A stretch of DNA of 64,000 nucleotides, from the NCBI GenBank assembly GCA_003508835.1, contig PUFA01000203.1, positions 712,501 to 776,500 of the forward strand, given 5' to 3'. The translations under genes and the position numbers were made by a program. How positions within the stretch are numbered: position 1 is the first letter of the stretch; each line of letters begins with the position of its first letter. Below the pieces are notes generated by a model. It was not told the DNA's origin and ran no database searches. It worked only from the letters and a program-made list of their open reading frames with translations. Shown here piece by piece: positions 22,201 through 34,200 of this stretch. This DNA comes from Eonycteris spelaea. Lineage: Eukaryota; Chordata; Mammalia; Chiroptera; Pteropodidae.

Positions 22201-25200
22201 GTCGTTTGAGGATTATCCTGTGGCTCTTGAAGGGAACAAATCAAATAAGATAATACGTTTCAGATTGCTTTCTAAACTGCAAAGCCGCGTGTGAATCCTA
22301 GATGGCGAACTGTGGGGCTGACTTAGCTTCACGCACTGCTTTCTGAGCTGGCCCAGGACGGGTTCAGGCGACGCGAAGTTCGTCCTGTGTTTCGCAGGAC
22401 GGACCAGAGCAAGTGGGCTTTTGTCCAGGTGTACGAGGCTGGGCAGATGGCGCCCTTTCCAGTGGCTGGGGCCAGGGACCATGCTAGACAGGATGGACGG
22501 GGCGGCTGCTTGTTGGGGGCTTCCCCAGGTGGCAGGAGAGGCTGAGTCTGTCTCTCTGCCCTTGTCTCATGCCCAGACCCAGCGGCCACTGCTCCTCATT
22601 AGGGATCTGCGGTGGGGGGGAACTTGCCCAGTCAGTAGCCATTTTTTCTGAAAGAGGCAACATCTCCCCAGGTGTGCAGAGGAGGGAGGGGACGGGCTGG
22701 TGGGCCTGTCCCAGGGAGGAGTCTCAGGCTGAGGGGAGGGCTTGTCTCTGGGGGAGGTGTGGGGGGCTCAGCTGGGGGCTCCCAGGCACCTCAGCTTCAT
22801 GGTCTCAGCTAGGGGACCACGAAACCCCCAGACGTTCAGCTGAGTTTCTCCTGGTTCAGAGGCTGACCTCCCAGGACAGTGATAGGGTCCCCCTGGTCCC
22901 CCCAGTAGTGCGTCCCGGGAGTGCTGCATCCTGTCGGGGTGGGATGGGAGTGGCAGGGGACTTGTGAGTGAAGCATTGGGTGACCAGTCACCACCATGAG
23001 CAGGAGTGGGCTGTGCCCAACTTCCATGCTCAGAGACGATTCTGGAAGAGCGCCCTGTGATCAGTGAATTATTGTGTGTTTATTGAGGAAGTGCAGAGTC
23101 CCTGTGTGCCCACTGAGGGCAGAAAAGCACAGGGAGCTAGGTGACAGCAAAAGCCCACCAGACGGGAAAAAGCCTGGAGAGCACGGAGCGGCCCCCAGAG
23201 CAGCCCAGGGACAGGCGCGTGGGAGCTCACGGCCCCCAGGCCCGAGGGGAAGTGCTGGGCGGGGGAGGGTGGCCGGGTCTGCTGCTCGTCCCCAGGGCGC
23301 ACGCCTGTGAGGAAGTTTATTGGTTTGCAGCGTATTTCTGAGACTCACGTGGTCTGAAAGCCCGTTTCTCCACGTGCTTGCAGCCTTCCCGTCCCTGTCA
23401 CCGTGTGGGGAGAAGCCCCGCATGGACCTGCCCGTGGCATCCAGGCTTCCCCTCCGTCCCCCAGGGGCGAGCAGGGCTGATTCTGGTCCAAAAGAAAACA
23501 GTACCACGACTTCATGGAAGTCAGGCCGGGCCCCCTGCGAAGGCCGCTTAGGGTGGTGAGGGGAGAAGGTGGCGTTGGGGTCGCTCGGTGAGCGAGCGGG
23601 GCTGGCCGGCCCGGAGGGCGCGAGCCCGTTGTGTCAGCCAGACTGTTTCCAGCAGTCCTTATCTGGGTTTCCTGAAAACCAGTGAAAGCGAAAGTTTGAG
23701 AAGACCAGGGTTCAGGGCCACAGAGAAACGGAGAGGAAGGTGGCGTTGCCTGGCAGGGCGGGCACGTGGGGACAGTGCCTGGGACAGCCAAGCAGGGCTG
23801 GGAAGGGGCTGGCTTTCCAGGTCCGGGAAGACACCAGGCTATGGTCCCGGAACACCAGGACAGGTTGTAGGGCCATCTCAGAATCGAAGAGGCCCTTTCC
23901 CCAACTAGAGGGATCCAGAGAGGTGGCTCCGAGCTGCTGGGGTCGGTCGTCCTGTGGAAAGCAGAAAGGGGTAAAGATGCTCACAGTGCGTGTGGTGGGA
24001 ACGGGAGCGGTGAGTTTCGTGTGACGTAATGTGACGAAACCCTGTTTAAAGGACCGTTGCGATGTTAGTGGGTAGATGCCAGGGCAGTGTGGGGCCCACC
24101 GGCCAGCGAGGACTGTGAGTGATCTTGGCAAAGATCATGTGGGGAGAGAGAGGGGGTGGGTGGGAAAGGAGAGCTGGCAAGGTAGGTCGAGGCCGGGTCA
24201 GATTTGGGCCCCAGGGCCGGGCAGTGCTGCTGGGGGCCGAGACCACCACTGAAACATCACTTCACCTCCATGGGGTGCCCGGCAAGTCCCGGGCACAGCG
24301 CTTTGTGTGGCCCTGACTTGCCCAAGCCCGCGGGCTGGGCTGTTTCTGCCACGTGGTTCAGGGCCCTGCAGTGCAGCCTTTTGGGGGGTCATTCTGGGGT
24401 TCCCGCCGGGGTCGGGCTGTGATTTGGGGGTACTGGCCTGGCTGGCAAGTCACTCTCAAAGGCAGACGGGCCCCTGGGCTTACAGAGCACCCTGTGGAGG
24501 CCACCCAGTGCCACTGCTGTGGAGGGCACAGGACGCTGAGTGGGGTTCTCGGTGTGGCCCCGCTCACCGTCGGCCTGCCGTGTGGTGGCCGGTGCAGCTG
24601 GACATGCGGCATGCGTGTTGGGCCATGTGCGTGGCCTGAGCGCAGGCCCTGGGAGCCCCGCGTTGGGGGCGCAGGCCTTCGCTGGCCCTGAGCCAGGGCC
24701 TGGCAGCACGGCCCTGGGGCCTGCCACACGGCACGGGCGTGGGCCCGCCTCGGGTCCTCTGCTGGAGACCCACTGGGCCTCGCCGCCCGTGGGCGCATGT
24801 CTGCGCCTGGCGCGCTGCGGCCTGGGCCCACGTCACTGCACACCTCCACCCCCAGCTCTGTGCGCCTCATCTCCACAGCAGCCTTTTCTGGGTGGCACCA
24901 TCAGGCTCCACGTTAGTCAGCATCGCTGGCACACACGTGACGCGGCTTGGCCCGTTGACTTGCGTGTGTACGGTAGCTTGTGTGAACGTCGAGTCGGTGT
25001 CCGGCGCAGGGCGGTGCCCGTGTTCTCGCGGCTTTGGCTTGGTCGTCATGCCTTGTCAGTCAGGGCAAAAGCACCATCCCTCCATCGTTGGGCGTCTCCC
25101 GGGGCCGGGCTCTGGGCCCCTGGTGTCTCCCATGGGGACAAGCTGGCCTGTTGGGGCTGCTGCCCGCTGCTCTCTGAAGCCAGGCGACTTCCCGTTGTTG

Positions 25201-28200
25201 GCCCGGGCTCCAGGCGGCTGCTCCCTGTGGGCCTGAGGCGCCCTGGCCTGCCCTGCAGCCCCGTTCACTCCACGGAGCTCGGCCCTCAGGGGACCGGCTG
25301 TGGGGGACACAGTGCACAGTGGTGTCCGCGTGGCCAATGGGGGGGGTGCAGACCCTCCGGTCCTCAGCCTAGGGGGAGGGCGAGCCCCAGGGTTGCTGTG
25401 TCTCCCCAAAATGGGGTCACATATGGAGGCTCCTCCCTGTCACGGGTCGTCCCTGGTCTACACTGAGTGTGTGGGGTACCTGCCTACGGGTACCTGGCTT
25501 CGTGGGGAGACAGCAGGTGGAGGCTGGGCGGCTGCACCCTGCCCTCTTCTGTGGGGTCAGCGGACACGTGGGAGAGACAGGAGGCTTCTGGAGGAGGGGA
25601 ACTTGCCGTTGAGGACTAGAAATGAGAGCGAGGCTTGGGAGAGGCCAGTGCGGGCAGAGGGCGTGGTGTGGCTCACGTGGCTCTGAGCCGGTCGGGGCTG
25701 CGGGAAGGTGGGAGCTGGGGCCCGAGGGCAGTGGAGGGTCATTAGCGGGGGTGAGAGATCAGACAGGCTTCCGCCCTGGCCAGTGTGGACGGCCCGCTCG
25801 AAGGAATGGAAGACGAGAGAGAAGGAGGATGAACCACTGCGGCCACCTGGGCAGGAGCTGAGGGTGGCCTCTGCTGGGGAGGTGACACCGTCGGTGGCGA
25901 GAGGGAAGTGTTGGAGACTGGTTGGTCACGGGGTGGAGGGCGGTGTGACGGCACGCGGGCAGTGCCGACACCTTTTTCTTGGCCTGGGCTCCTAGGCCGG
26001 GGTCTGGAGGAGGCCCCTGGTGAGGGAGGCCGGTCAGCGTGCCCTTGGACGTGCCGAGCTTGAAGCGCCTGTGGGCAGTGTGAGGGGAGGGGTGCAGCTG
26101 GGCACCACCGTCCAGACAGCGCTGGGCCTGAGACTGCCCAGGGACAGGTGGGGAGTGAGGGGAGGGCCTGGGGTGCAGCCCTGAGGGGCACTGCACTTGA
26201 GGGTGAGGCAGAGGAGAGACTGGGGACAAGGGACGAGGCGCAGAGGGCGGCGGGAGGCAGTCAGGAGGACGGGCCACGGGCCATGGCACGGCCACCTCTG
26301 GGAGCTGGAAAAAGCAGGAAACAGGCGGGAGAAGTCGGCGTTTAACGGTGGGGGGACCCCTTCGAGGGGAGGGGCGCGCCTTTGGGTGTGGGCAGCGGGC
26401 GCGGCCCCGCAGTGGTCTGGTCCCTCACCCACATCCAGGCCGTGTCGCTAGGAGCCGCAGAACCACGTTGTCGATGGAAACAGGCTCAGGGGCGCCTTGG
26501 TGACTTGTAGGGAATGGAGTTGGGGTTCACAAAAACAAGTGCCGTCCCCGTCCTCCTGCGCCCCTGGCGAGGCCTGAGTCGTGATGGCAGCCGTGTGGGA
26601 CGAGTCCTCGCGAGGACCACGGGCCCGCGGCGGCACCGAGCCGCAGCTGGGGTAGCCACGTGGCGCTCGGCCCTGCCGTGGCCTTCCCTCCGCTTCTCTC
26701 GGGGCTGAGTAAGGGGTGTTTCAGGTGGTAATGAAACTTACATTCTCGATGGTTATTAATTTGATAAATGTGTACGTGTCATCGTCTCTTTTGACTCCAT
26801 ATTATAGGTCAAGGATACACGTGATTTTTTCTTGTTCCGTGCTCAGTGTTTGCTCGACCCTAGTAAAGACTTAATAAAGGCGGTAGATTTGGGAGGTACC
26901 TCTCTGTGTCTGGAAGCAGGGTGGACAGTGCGTCCTGCCAAGCATTCATCTGGCCCAAATCCCAGTGTCCTTCCCTCAAACAGTTTTCCACCTGAAATGT
27001 GTACCCCATCACACCTGTCCCCTTCCTTCCGGCATAGCACCTGTCCATTAGGGAGTAGTCGCTGGGCATCGGAGCTGCTGACGCCCGTCCTCCCCGGAGT
27101 GTGCGTGGGCGGGCTCACGCACATCGCGCTTTGGGGGTGCCCGGGGGGAAAGCGCGCACTGCAAGCACGTGCCGTGGTGGACGTGCTTGAGAGCTCTGGG
27201 CTCCGCGTGCCCGCCTGGCGCTCAGCTGCCTTGCCGCCGGCAGTCGTGCCGTCTCTGCCATCTGTGACGTCCTTAGCTCCTGCCCCAGTGGGAAACGGGG
27301 GCCACGGCCGTGCACTCGAAAGTTAGAGCCTGAGAACATGTCTTCTGCAAAACAAAAGCACAGGAAGATGCTCTTTGGGTTTTCTGGTCTCGCCGCTGGT
27401 CCGTGCTGTGCGTGGGCATCACGCGATGGACTCGACTCGTCGTTTACGTACAGACAGGGACGGAAGGGTGTCCGTCAGTCTCGTGCTTCTCCCGTTTTAA
27501 GTCGCTGCCTGGTTTGTGCTGCCAGTGAGAAGCGCCTGCAGCTCGGCAGCCGAGGCGGGCGGCGGCCGGTTCGGTGCGGCCCGAATGTGGCCTCCCAGGC
27601 GCCACGCGGCTCTCGCAGCAGCCGCTGCAGGTGTCTGCCGCACAGCCAGGGCGTGCATCGCACGCGTACAGCTTGATGCATGTCACGTGTCACCGCTGCC
27701 AGGATGAGGGACGTGCCCGCACCCCGGAAGCCTCCCTGCGCCCCGCCTGCCCTTCTCCCCGAGCCCAGGGCCTGCCGGCATCCGCCTTCCGCCACTGGGG
27801 GGGCCCCGTGGTCCGCGGTTCTCTGCGAATGGAGCCTCGGACTTCCTTCACTCAGCACAAGCATTCGAGGCTCGTCGTGGTGTTGGTGTGTGTCAGCCGG
27901 GTGTTCCTTTCTGTCGCCGAGCGGCCTTCCATTCTGTGGGTGATTCGTACAGACAGGGACGGAAGGGTGTCCGTCAGTCTCGTGCTTCCCCCGCAGACGG
28001 ACGTCTGGGCTCTGTAGGCGGAGCGGCTGCACCGTCTGGGACGCGTCCTTGTGCCGAGACCTGTGTTCCGCCCGGGGACGGTGGGCCTCGCGGTCGACGG
28101 GCCTCGCGGTAGGCGTGCTGTGTTCTCGTCGCTGCCGTGTCTCTTCGGGTCTTCGGTGCGTTTTTCGATGGGCGTGACTGGCCCCTGTTGGCTCCGCCAG

Positions 28201-31200
28201 TGAATCCGAGGCTGTGCGTGGGCTACACACAGCTCCTTTGCCGGGCATGTTTCTCTGCATCTTCTCCCCGTCTGACTTGCTTTTTGGTTTTCATAACAGT
28301 GTCGTTTAAAACTCATTTTAAATTTGCACACAGGGAGTAAAACTTTAAAGAATAAAGTTCTAAATTTTGATGGAATCTTTTGATTTTTTTTCTTTTATTC
28401 CTTGTACTCTTTATGTTTAATAGATAAATCTTTGCCAAATTCATAGTCAGTAAGATTTCCTCCTAGAGTTTTTTCGCTCTGGCTCATCCATGCAGGTGTA
28501 TGATTTTCAGGCATTTTTTGGGTAGGCTGTGAGATGAAGTTTGAGGTTACTTATTTAGACTCGTGGTGTCCAGTCCTCACACCGTTTGCTGAGAGGACGC
28601 TGTGCCCTCACCTAGTTTGCCCCATCCCCCCCCACACCCGTGCAGCCCCTGGAGGCAAGTCCAGGGGCATTGTGGGGTGTGGTGGGAACAGCCCTGAGAC
28701 CCCTGGCAGCAGTAAGGGACAGCGTTCTGTTCTGTGGTGGTGTGTCCAGGGCGGTCATCGAGGCCACTGAGCGAATCCCTCCCCCCACTCCCCGCTGCAG
28801 GCAATGGGCAGCACCTGGGAGGCAGAGGGGAGCATGCGCCGAGGTGAGGCCCATGCAGGGCCATGAAGTGAGGGGCACGCCGCCCCCAACTCACCCCAGT
28901 TTGGAAGAGTGCCAGGCGTCCTTCCCTTCTCCTGGATGAAGGGGAGTGGTGAGGGGCTGGTCCCACCAGACCTTCAGAGAGTGGGAGGCGGGAGTTAGAA
29001 CCCTGGACTCCTCGCTCCTCAGACCCGGAGACGACGCCCTCCCCAGCTCCAGCCAAGATCACCCGGTCTGCAGAGACCGCAGCCACTGCTCGGTCACTGC
29101 TTCCTGTTCCGCAGGCTCCCAGTTCACATTTGGAGGTCTCACCCGGGACCTCCCTCCTGAAATCATCTGTTGTCTCCTGGGAAGTAGGGAGGGATGAAGG
29201 GAGGAATGAAGGGAGGGATGAAGAGAGGGATGGAGCGGGCCTGGGGTCTGTCTCCGGGTCAGGCTGGTGCTCATCCCTCAGCCAGCCCTCGGGGTGGGGG
29301 GTAGGGGCTGGAGGACCGGAAGGGCTCAGAGGCTTCTCTGCTGTGCAGTGGCTGGCTTGGCCTGGCTTGGCGGGGGAGCCAGCCCTGGAGGGGGGCGGGG
29401 ATCCTCCGAGCCCTGGCCTGGCTCGCCCTCCCCCGCCCCCCAGCTGGAGCTGTGGTGACTGTGGTTTCTGGGAGCCAGGTCCTGGAATTGTGCTGGGGCA
29501 GCAGGGATTCGCCACTGGGCTGAATTTTCCGCTTGAAACTGCTCGCCCAGACCTCCCCGCTCCCCCCCTCGTTTTGGTTGGGGAGGGAGGGGCGGGTCCC
29601 TGAAGCTTTAAAGAGTTTAAAGGCTCTGCCCCAACCTTGAGCTGGGGCTCACTGTCCCTGAGCCTCAGTTTCTCTGAATCTGCTATTTGATTCGAACGTC
29701 TATCTTTTTATAGGGCTCTTCCTGAATGACAAGTGGGGAAACACTAGCCTAACACGAGGGAGCAAGTTAATAAAACAAGTGATGATAAAGCAGCCGGTCC
29801 GCATCCTGAGCATCGCCCGTGCCCTGTGCTCAGTGCTCCCGTGAGTGGCACTGTTTGGCTTCCCAGCAGCCCCCGTGGGGCTGTCCTGACCTCGCTACAG
29901 CTGAGGGAGCCCTGGGCAGACCCGTCCGCCTTGCCTGAGGTCACAGAGCCCATGCTGGGGTTGCTGCCAGGGTCCGCCTCCAAGCCCTGCGCGTGTGGCC
30001 CGCAGGCAGACGGACAGCGTCTTGCTTTCCGCTTGTGCCGTCCCGCTGAGACATCCCGCTGAGACATCCATGAACATCCCGCTGGCTTGTCGCGGTCTGG
30101 CCGTTGGGCTCTGGGTGGGAAGTCAGAGTCTAGTTCTGGCTCGGCCCCCACTAGCCCGGGTCCCCAGGCAGGGCCTTCCCCTCCGCAGACGGCAGTTGTT
30201 GGGGGTCCGACGAGATGCCGCCCGCCCCCCGGCACTGACGAGCTTTGGCCGAACCTGCGTCCGTGTGAGGAGCCAGCAGCCAGCGTGTCTGCCCTGAAGT
30301 CTCAGAGCCCTGGGGACATTAGGACGGGTCTGGGACAAAGTGAAAGGGATGGTGAGGGCTCTGGGGTAGAGACGGCCCTGGGGGCGCCCTGCGGAGGTTC
30401 AAGCTGCAGCTCCATCCCCTGTGCTGGGTGCGCCTGGCCAGGTGCTCACCTTGCTGTGGCCACTTCCTATCTGTACAGTGACGTTAATGGCGTTGACCCA
30501 GGTGGTTGTGAGGATTAAATAAAATGAGATTGGCCAAAAACACTGACATCTGAGCACCAGGCCCTAGCCTAAGGCGTTTTATTTTTACATGTTTCCAGTC
30601 ATTCAGGCTTAATCCCATGAAAGGGGTGCTGTTATTGTCCATATTTTAAGGGCGAGGCACGGGAAGGTTAGGTGATACGTGTCAGAGCACATGGTCTGCA
30701 TACGGCCCACACCTGCACCAGAGAGACGCTCAGCACCGCCCCCCGCCCCACCCGTCTGTCTTGTCTCGGAACGTTCTGGAGAACATGCTCGTTCTCACCA
30801 CATCGCTGGGACCCGCCAGTCGGTCACAGCCTTTACTGGGTGTGCTCAGGCCGTGCCGGTGACCAGCTCTGCCAACAAAGCAGGTGGCGGGATTTCTGCT
30901 TTTCAGTTCATTATTTAGAGGGAGACACGACCAAAGGTAGGGATACGCGGCCTGTGGCACTTGGGGTCCGTCCCCGCCCACCCCCTAAAAGCTGGTTAAA
31001 GCTTAGGCGCTGCGGCTGCGTGTGCGTCTCCTGCAGCTGCCTCAGCAGGAGAAAGGGTATCGCGCCCGACCCAGGAGGGCCCCGGGAGAGCAGGCCTGCC
31101 GCCGCCACGCCACCGCCCACGCCGCCGCCCGCGCCATGGTCAACCCCGGCAGCCTTTACACCGCAGACGGACTTTCCTGACCAAGTCCTTCTGTCGCTTC

Positions 31201-34200
31201 AGGATGAACTTAAAGAGAACTAATTTAAAATCCACCGTAACAAAGTGAATTACAAAGTGACTCTTCTGAGTCAAGTGACAAACTTTTAAAAAAGCAAAAT
31301 GAAGACGTCGTACATTGGTCATTCTGGGTTGTTTGCTCTATGGTTTGTTCCTTATTTGTGCCAATAATCAAAAATTGCTCAAGTAACAATTCTGTTTATA
31401 CCAAGTATAAAGCAGGGAAAGCCTTGCTTCTTCAAAGTCGCATGTCACCCCTTTTGGGAGGGTTTACTTGAGAACACGCTCAAGGAGGATGTTGGGTAAA
31501 ACAGATATGCTTTTAGAGTGGTTTTGGTTTCCGAACGACGCAGTCATCAACAGTGCCCACTGAGGAGTGCAAGGCTCGCTCTCCCCACTTCGTCAGCCCG
31601 AGACTGGAGGTGTTGCGTGGTGCGTCCACGGCCACTCGGCGGGCAGGATGCGGGCAAGGAGGACACCTCATTCCAGGGGCCCAGGCCCGTCCCCTCGCCC
31701 CCCACGCCGCGGGCCCTGCGGCAGGTGTGGGGTCTGTGTCTCGTGAATTCTAGGTGTTGCTCTTGCTTGCTCCTTTGCTTTCGTCAAAGCCGGGAGACTG
31801 GGAGCCTCCGTGGACGTGCGGACTCCGCGGTCATCGTGGGGTGCCCGCCACGCCTTTCCCGGCTGAGTGAATTTGGTTCTGCTGAGCCCTGCAGGTGCAG
31901 AGGCCTAGCATGACGAAGAGAAGCTGTGAGGGCCAGTCACGCGGCCTTAGGGGCTGCCTGGCCCAGCCCTGGTGGCATGGAGGGCGGAGCGAGGAGCCGA
32001 GGGGGTGGCCAGGCGGCTCCACATTCACCGCTGTGTGCCTTTGGGCCACGTGCTTGACGTCTCTGAGTCTCACTTTCCTCAACCCTCTAAGGAAAATAAT
32101 AAGTGTCTGCTTCCCCAGGCCGTCGTGAGGATTAAATGAATGCCTGGAGCATATCAGATGCATGTTCTATGTAATTTTCTCCTTTTTCCAGAGTTTTCAA
32201 AAGGGGCAGAATGGGTCTAGGAGCCGGATGTCTAGACTGTCAGCCCTGCCCCTCCGCACTGCTCCCTCCTGCTGCTGCAGTGGCCTCAGTGGTTCCCCCC
32301 TCCAGTGGGTCCACCACCACCATGCGCACGTGCACGTGCACAGGCATGCACACGCACACACGCACCGCCGTCTGGGCCTTCCTGGGTGTTGCATTGTCTG
32401 GAGTCACACAGCCAGTGAACGGCAGCTGTAGCACAGTGTCCAGCTCTCCTGGCCGCCTCCTGCTGTCCCCAGACACTGCTGTCATCAAAGGTGACAGTTT
32501 GACAGAGGATATGTGGACAAAAGCAAATGAACATGGAGTAACATAATGGTCAGTAGGAGTCACTGGCTTCAGAGGCGACGGTGAGATGGCTGGATCTGCG
32601 AGGTGACTTGGACGGTCTGTGCTGTTTTGCGAGGCAGGAGCGATTGGCTTGCCGTGTGTGCCTGAGGGCCTCAGGACAGCACCGGATGCAGACCCATCCT
32701 TCTGGGCCCCTCTGCACGCTGCCCCTCGATGTCACCTCCAAGTCCCAGGCACGGCCCCGGCGGTGAACTTTTCTGAGGACTGTGTGACAGGTTCGGTGAC
32801 AGAGCCTCCCCAGTTTGGCGTGCGGTGAAGAAGGAAATGTTATGCAGTGTGGACAGCGTCATTGTGCTGTAGCACGTCCAAAGAGCAGCTCGGTGACCGC
32901 CCGGCCCCTTCCACCCCTCCAGCAGCCTGCTGGGCGGGGCCCGCTGGGGAGCAGAAGGTGCCTGCGCTCTGAGCATCAGCGGGCCACAGACTGGCAGTGA
33001 GGAGGCCCTGCCCCTGGTCCCCGAGTGGTCCATCCTTACATAGGGCTCTAAATCCCTGTAGTTTGATTGGTCTAAAAGGCACTGTGCTGATTGGTCAGAA
33101 TGGAGCGGCTCTGCTCAGTGAAAATGCTGTGTAGCTGCACAGCTCCGATTGGCAGGGGAAGTCTCAGCCCTGTAAGTCAAGACACTGTTCCAGGATCTCC
33201 TTCCCGGGGCTGGCTCCGGTGGCAGGACACAGCTCTGGTCAGCGCAGGCTTCTCCCGGGAGCCGGCTGGCAGGAGAGCCCCTGCTTAGAAACGGCTGCTA
33301 AGAGCCAGTTGTCTGCGTTTTTTGTTTTTGAGTTTGAGCCCAGGTCAGCCCCGGGTGTCCTCAGTCGGTGTCTCCTTTCTCAGGGTCCACAGCACTTTCA
33401 AAGAACTTAACAAACGCTACTTCTTTGGTCCTCGCATCGGCTCTGAGAGAAAGGACGTGTTTATTCCGTCAGCAGACACGTTTGGAGCAGGTGCCGACCG
33501 CGCACCAGGCACCGTGGAAATGGCTCCAAGGACGACCGAGATGCCGTCCTCAGCGGCGTCGGGCCTTGGAGGGAAACTGACGACAGACTCAGGAGCCAAG
33601 GGACTTGTTTTGAGAGTTCCTCGAAGTCGCAGTCCTGATAGGGCATCATTTGGGCCACTTGTTAAAGTAAAAGTAAAAATAGAGTCCACGCCCCAGGCCC
33701 GCTGAATTGGGTCCTGGGGTTGGACCCTGGAGCAAGTCATACACTGCCCTACAGCTGGTAAGTGGCCCAGTTGAGAGGGGAGCCTTTTCTGGCCACATGG
33801 CCAGAGACGTCCCCTCTGGCTGCCCCTAGTTTTGCAGATGAGAGGACCGACATGCTTGGCAGTCGGGCCCAAAGTGAATTAGAGGCAGGACCGGGATTTG
33901 CACCCAGATGTCCCTGACGCCCAAATCCAACCCTGTCTGCACCATCTGGAGTGTTAACTTTGTGCTGTGGTTCTGACCAGAGCTGCTTTTACATGACTGT
34001 GTTCTTTTTTTCTCTAAACGTCTTCAATTATATAAGCTCTTAGGGAGCATCTGTGTCCTGTTTTTGTCAGCAGGGACTGTCTGAGGACGGGCCTGTCCCC
34101 GTCACTGTAGGGATGCAGAGGCCAGGAGGCTGCACCTGCCAGCCTCAGACCGTACGGGCGGTTAGCCCGGAGGCCGGCTCCTTCGGGAGTGAGGGTGGCA

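Noticed and set aside
24540..25466. 308-codon frame on the plus strand in intron 1
   Set aside because: GC-driven open frame with no conserved motif. Composition matches the surrounding intron.
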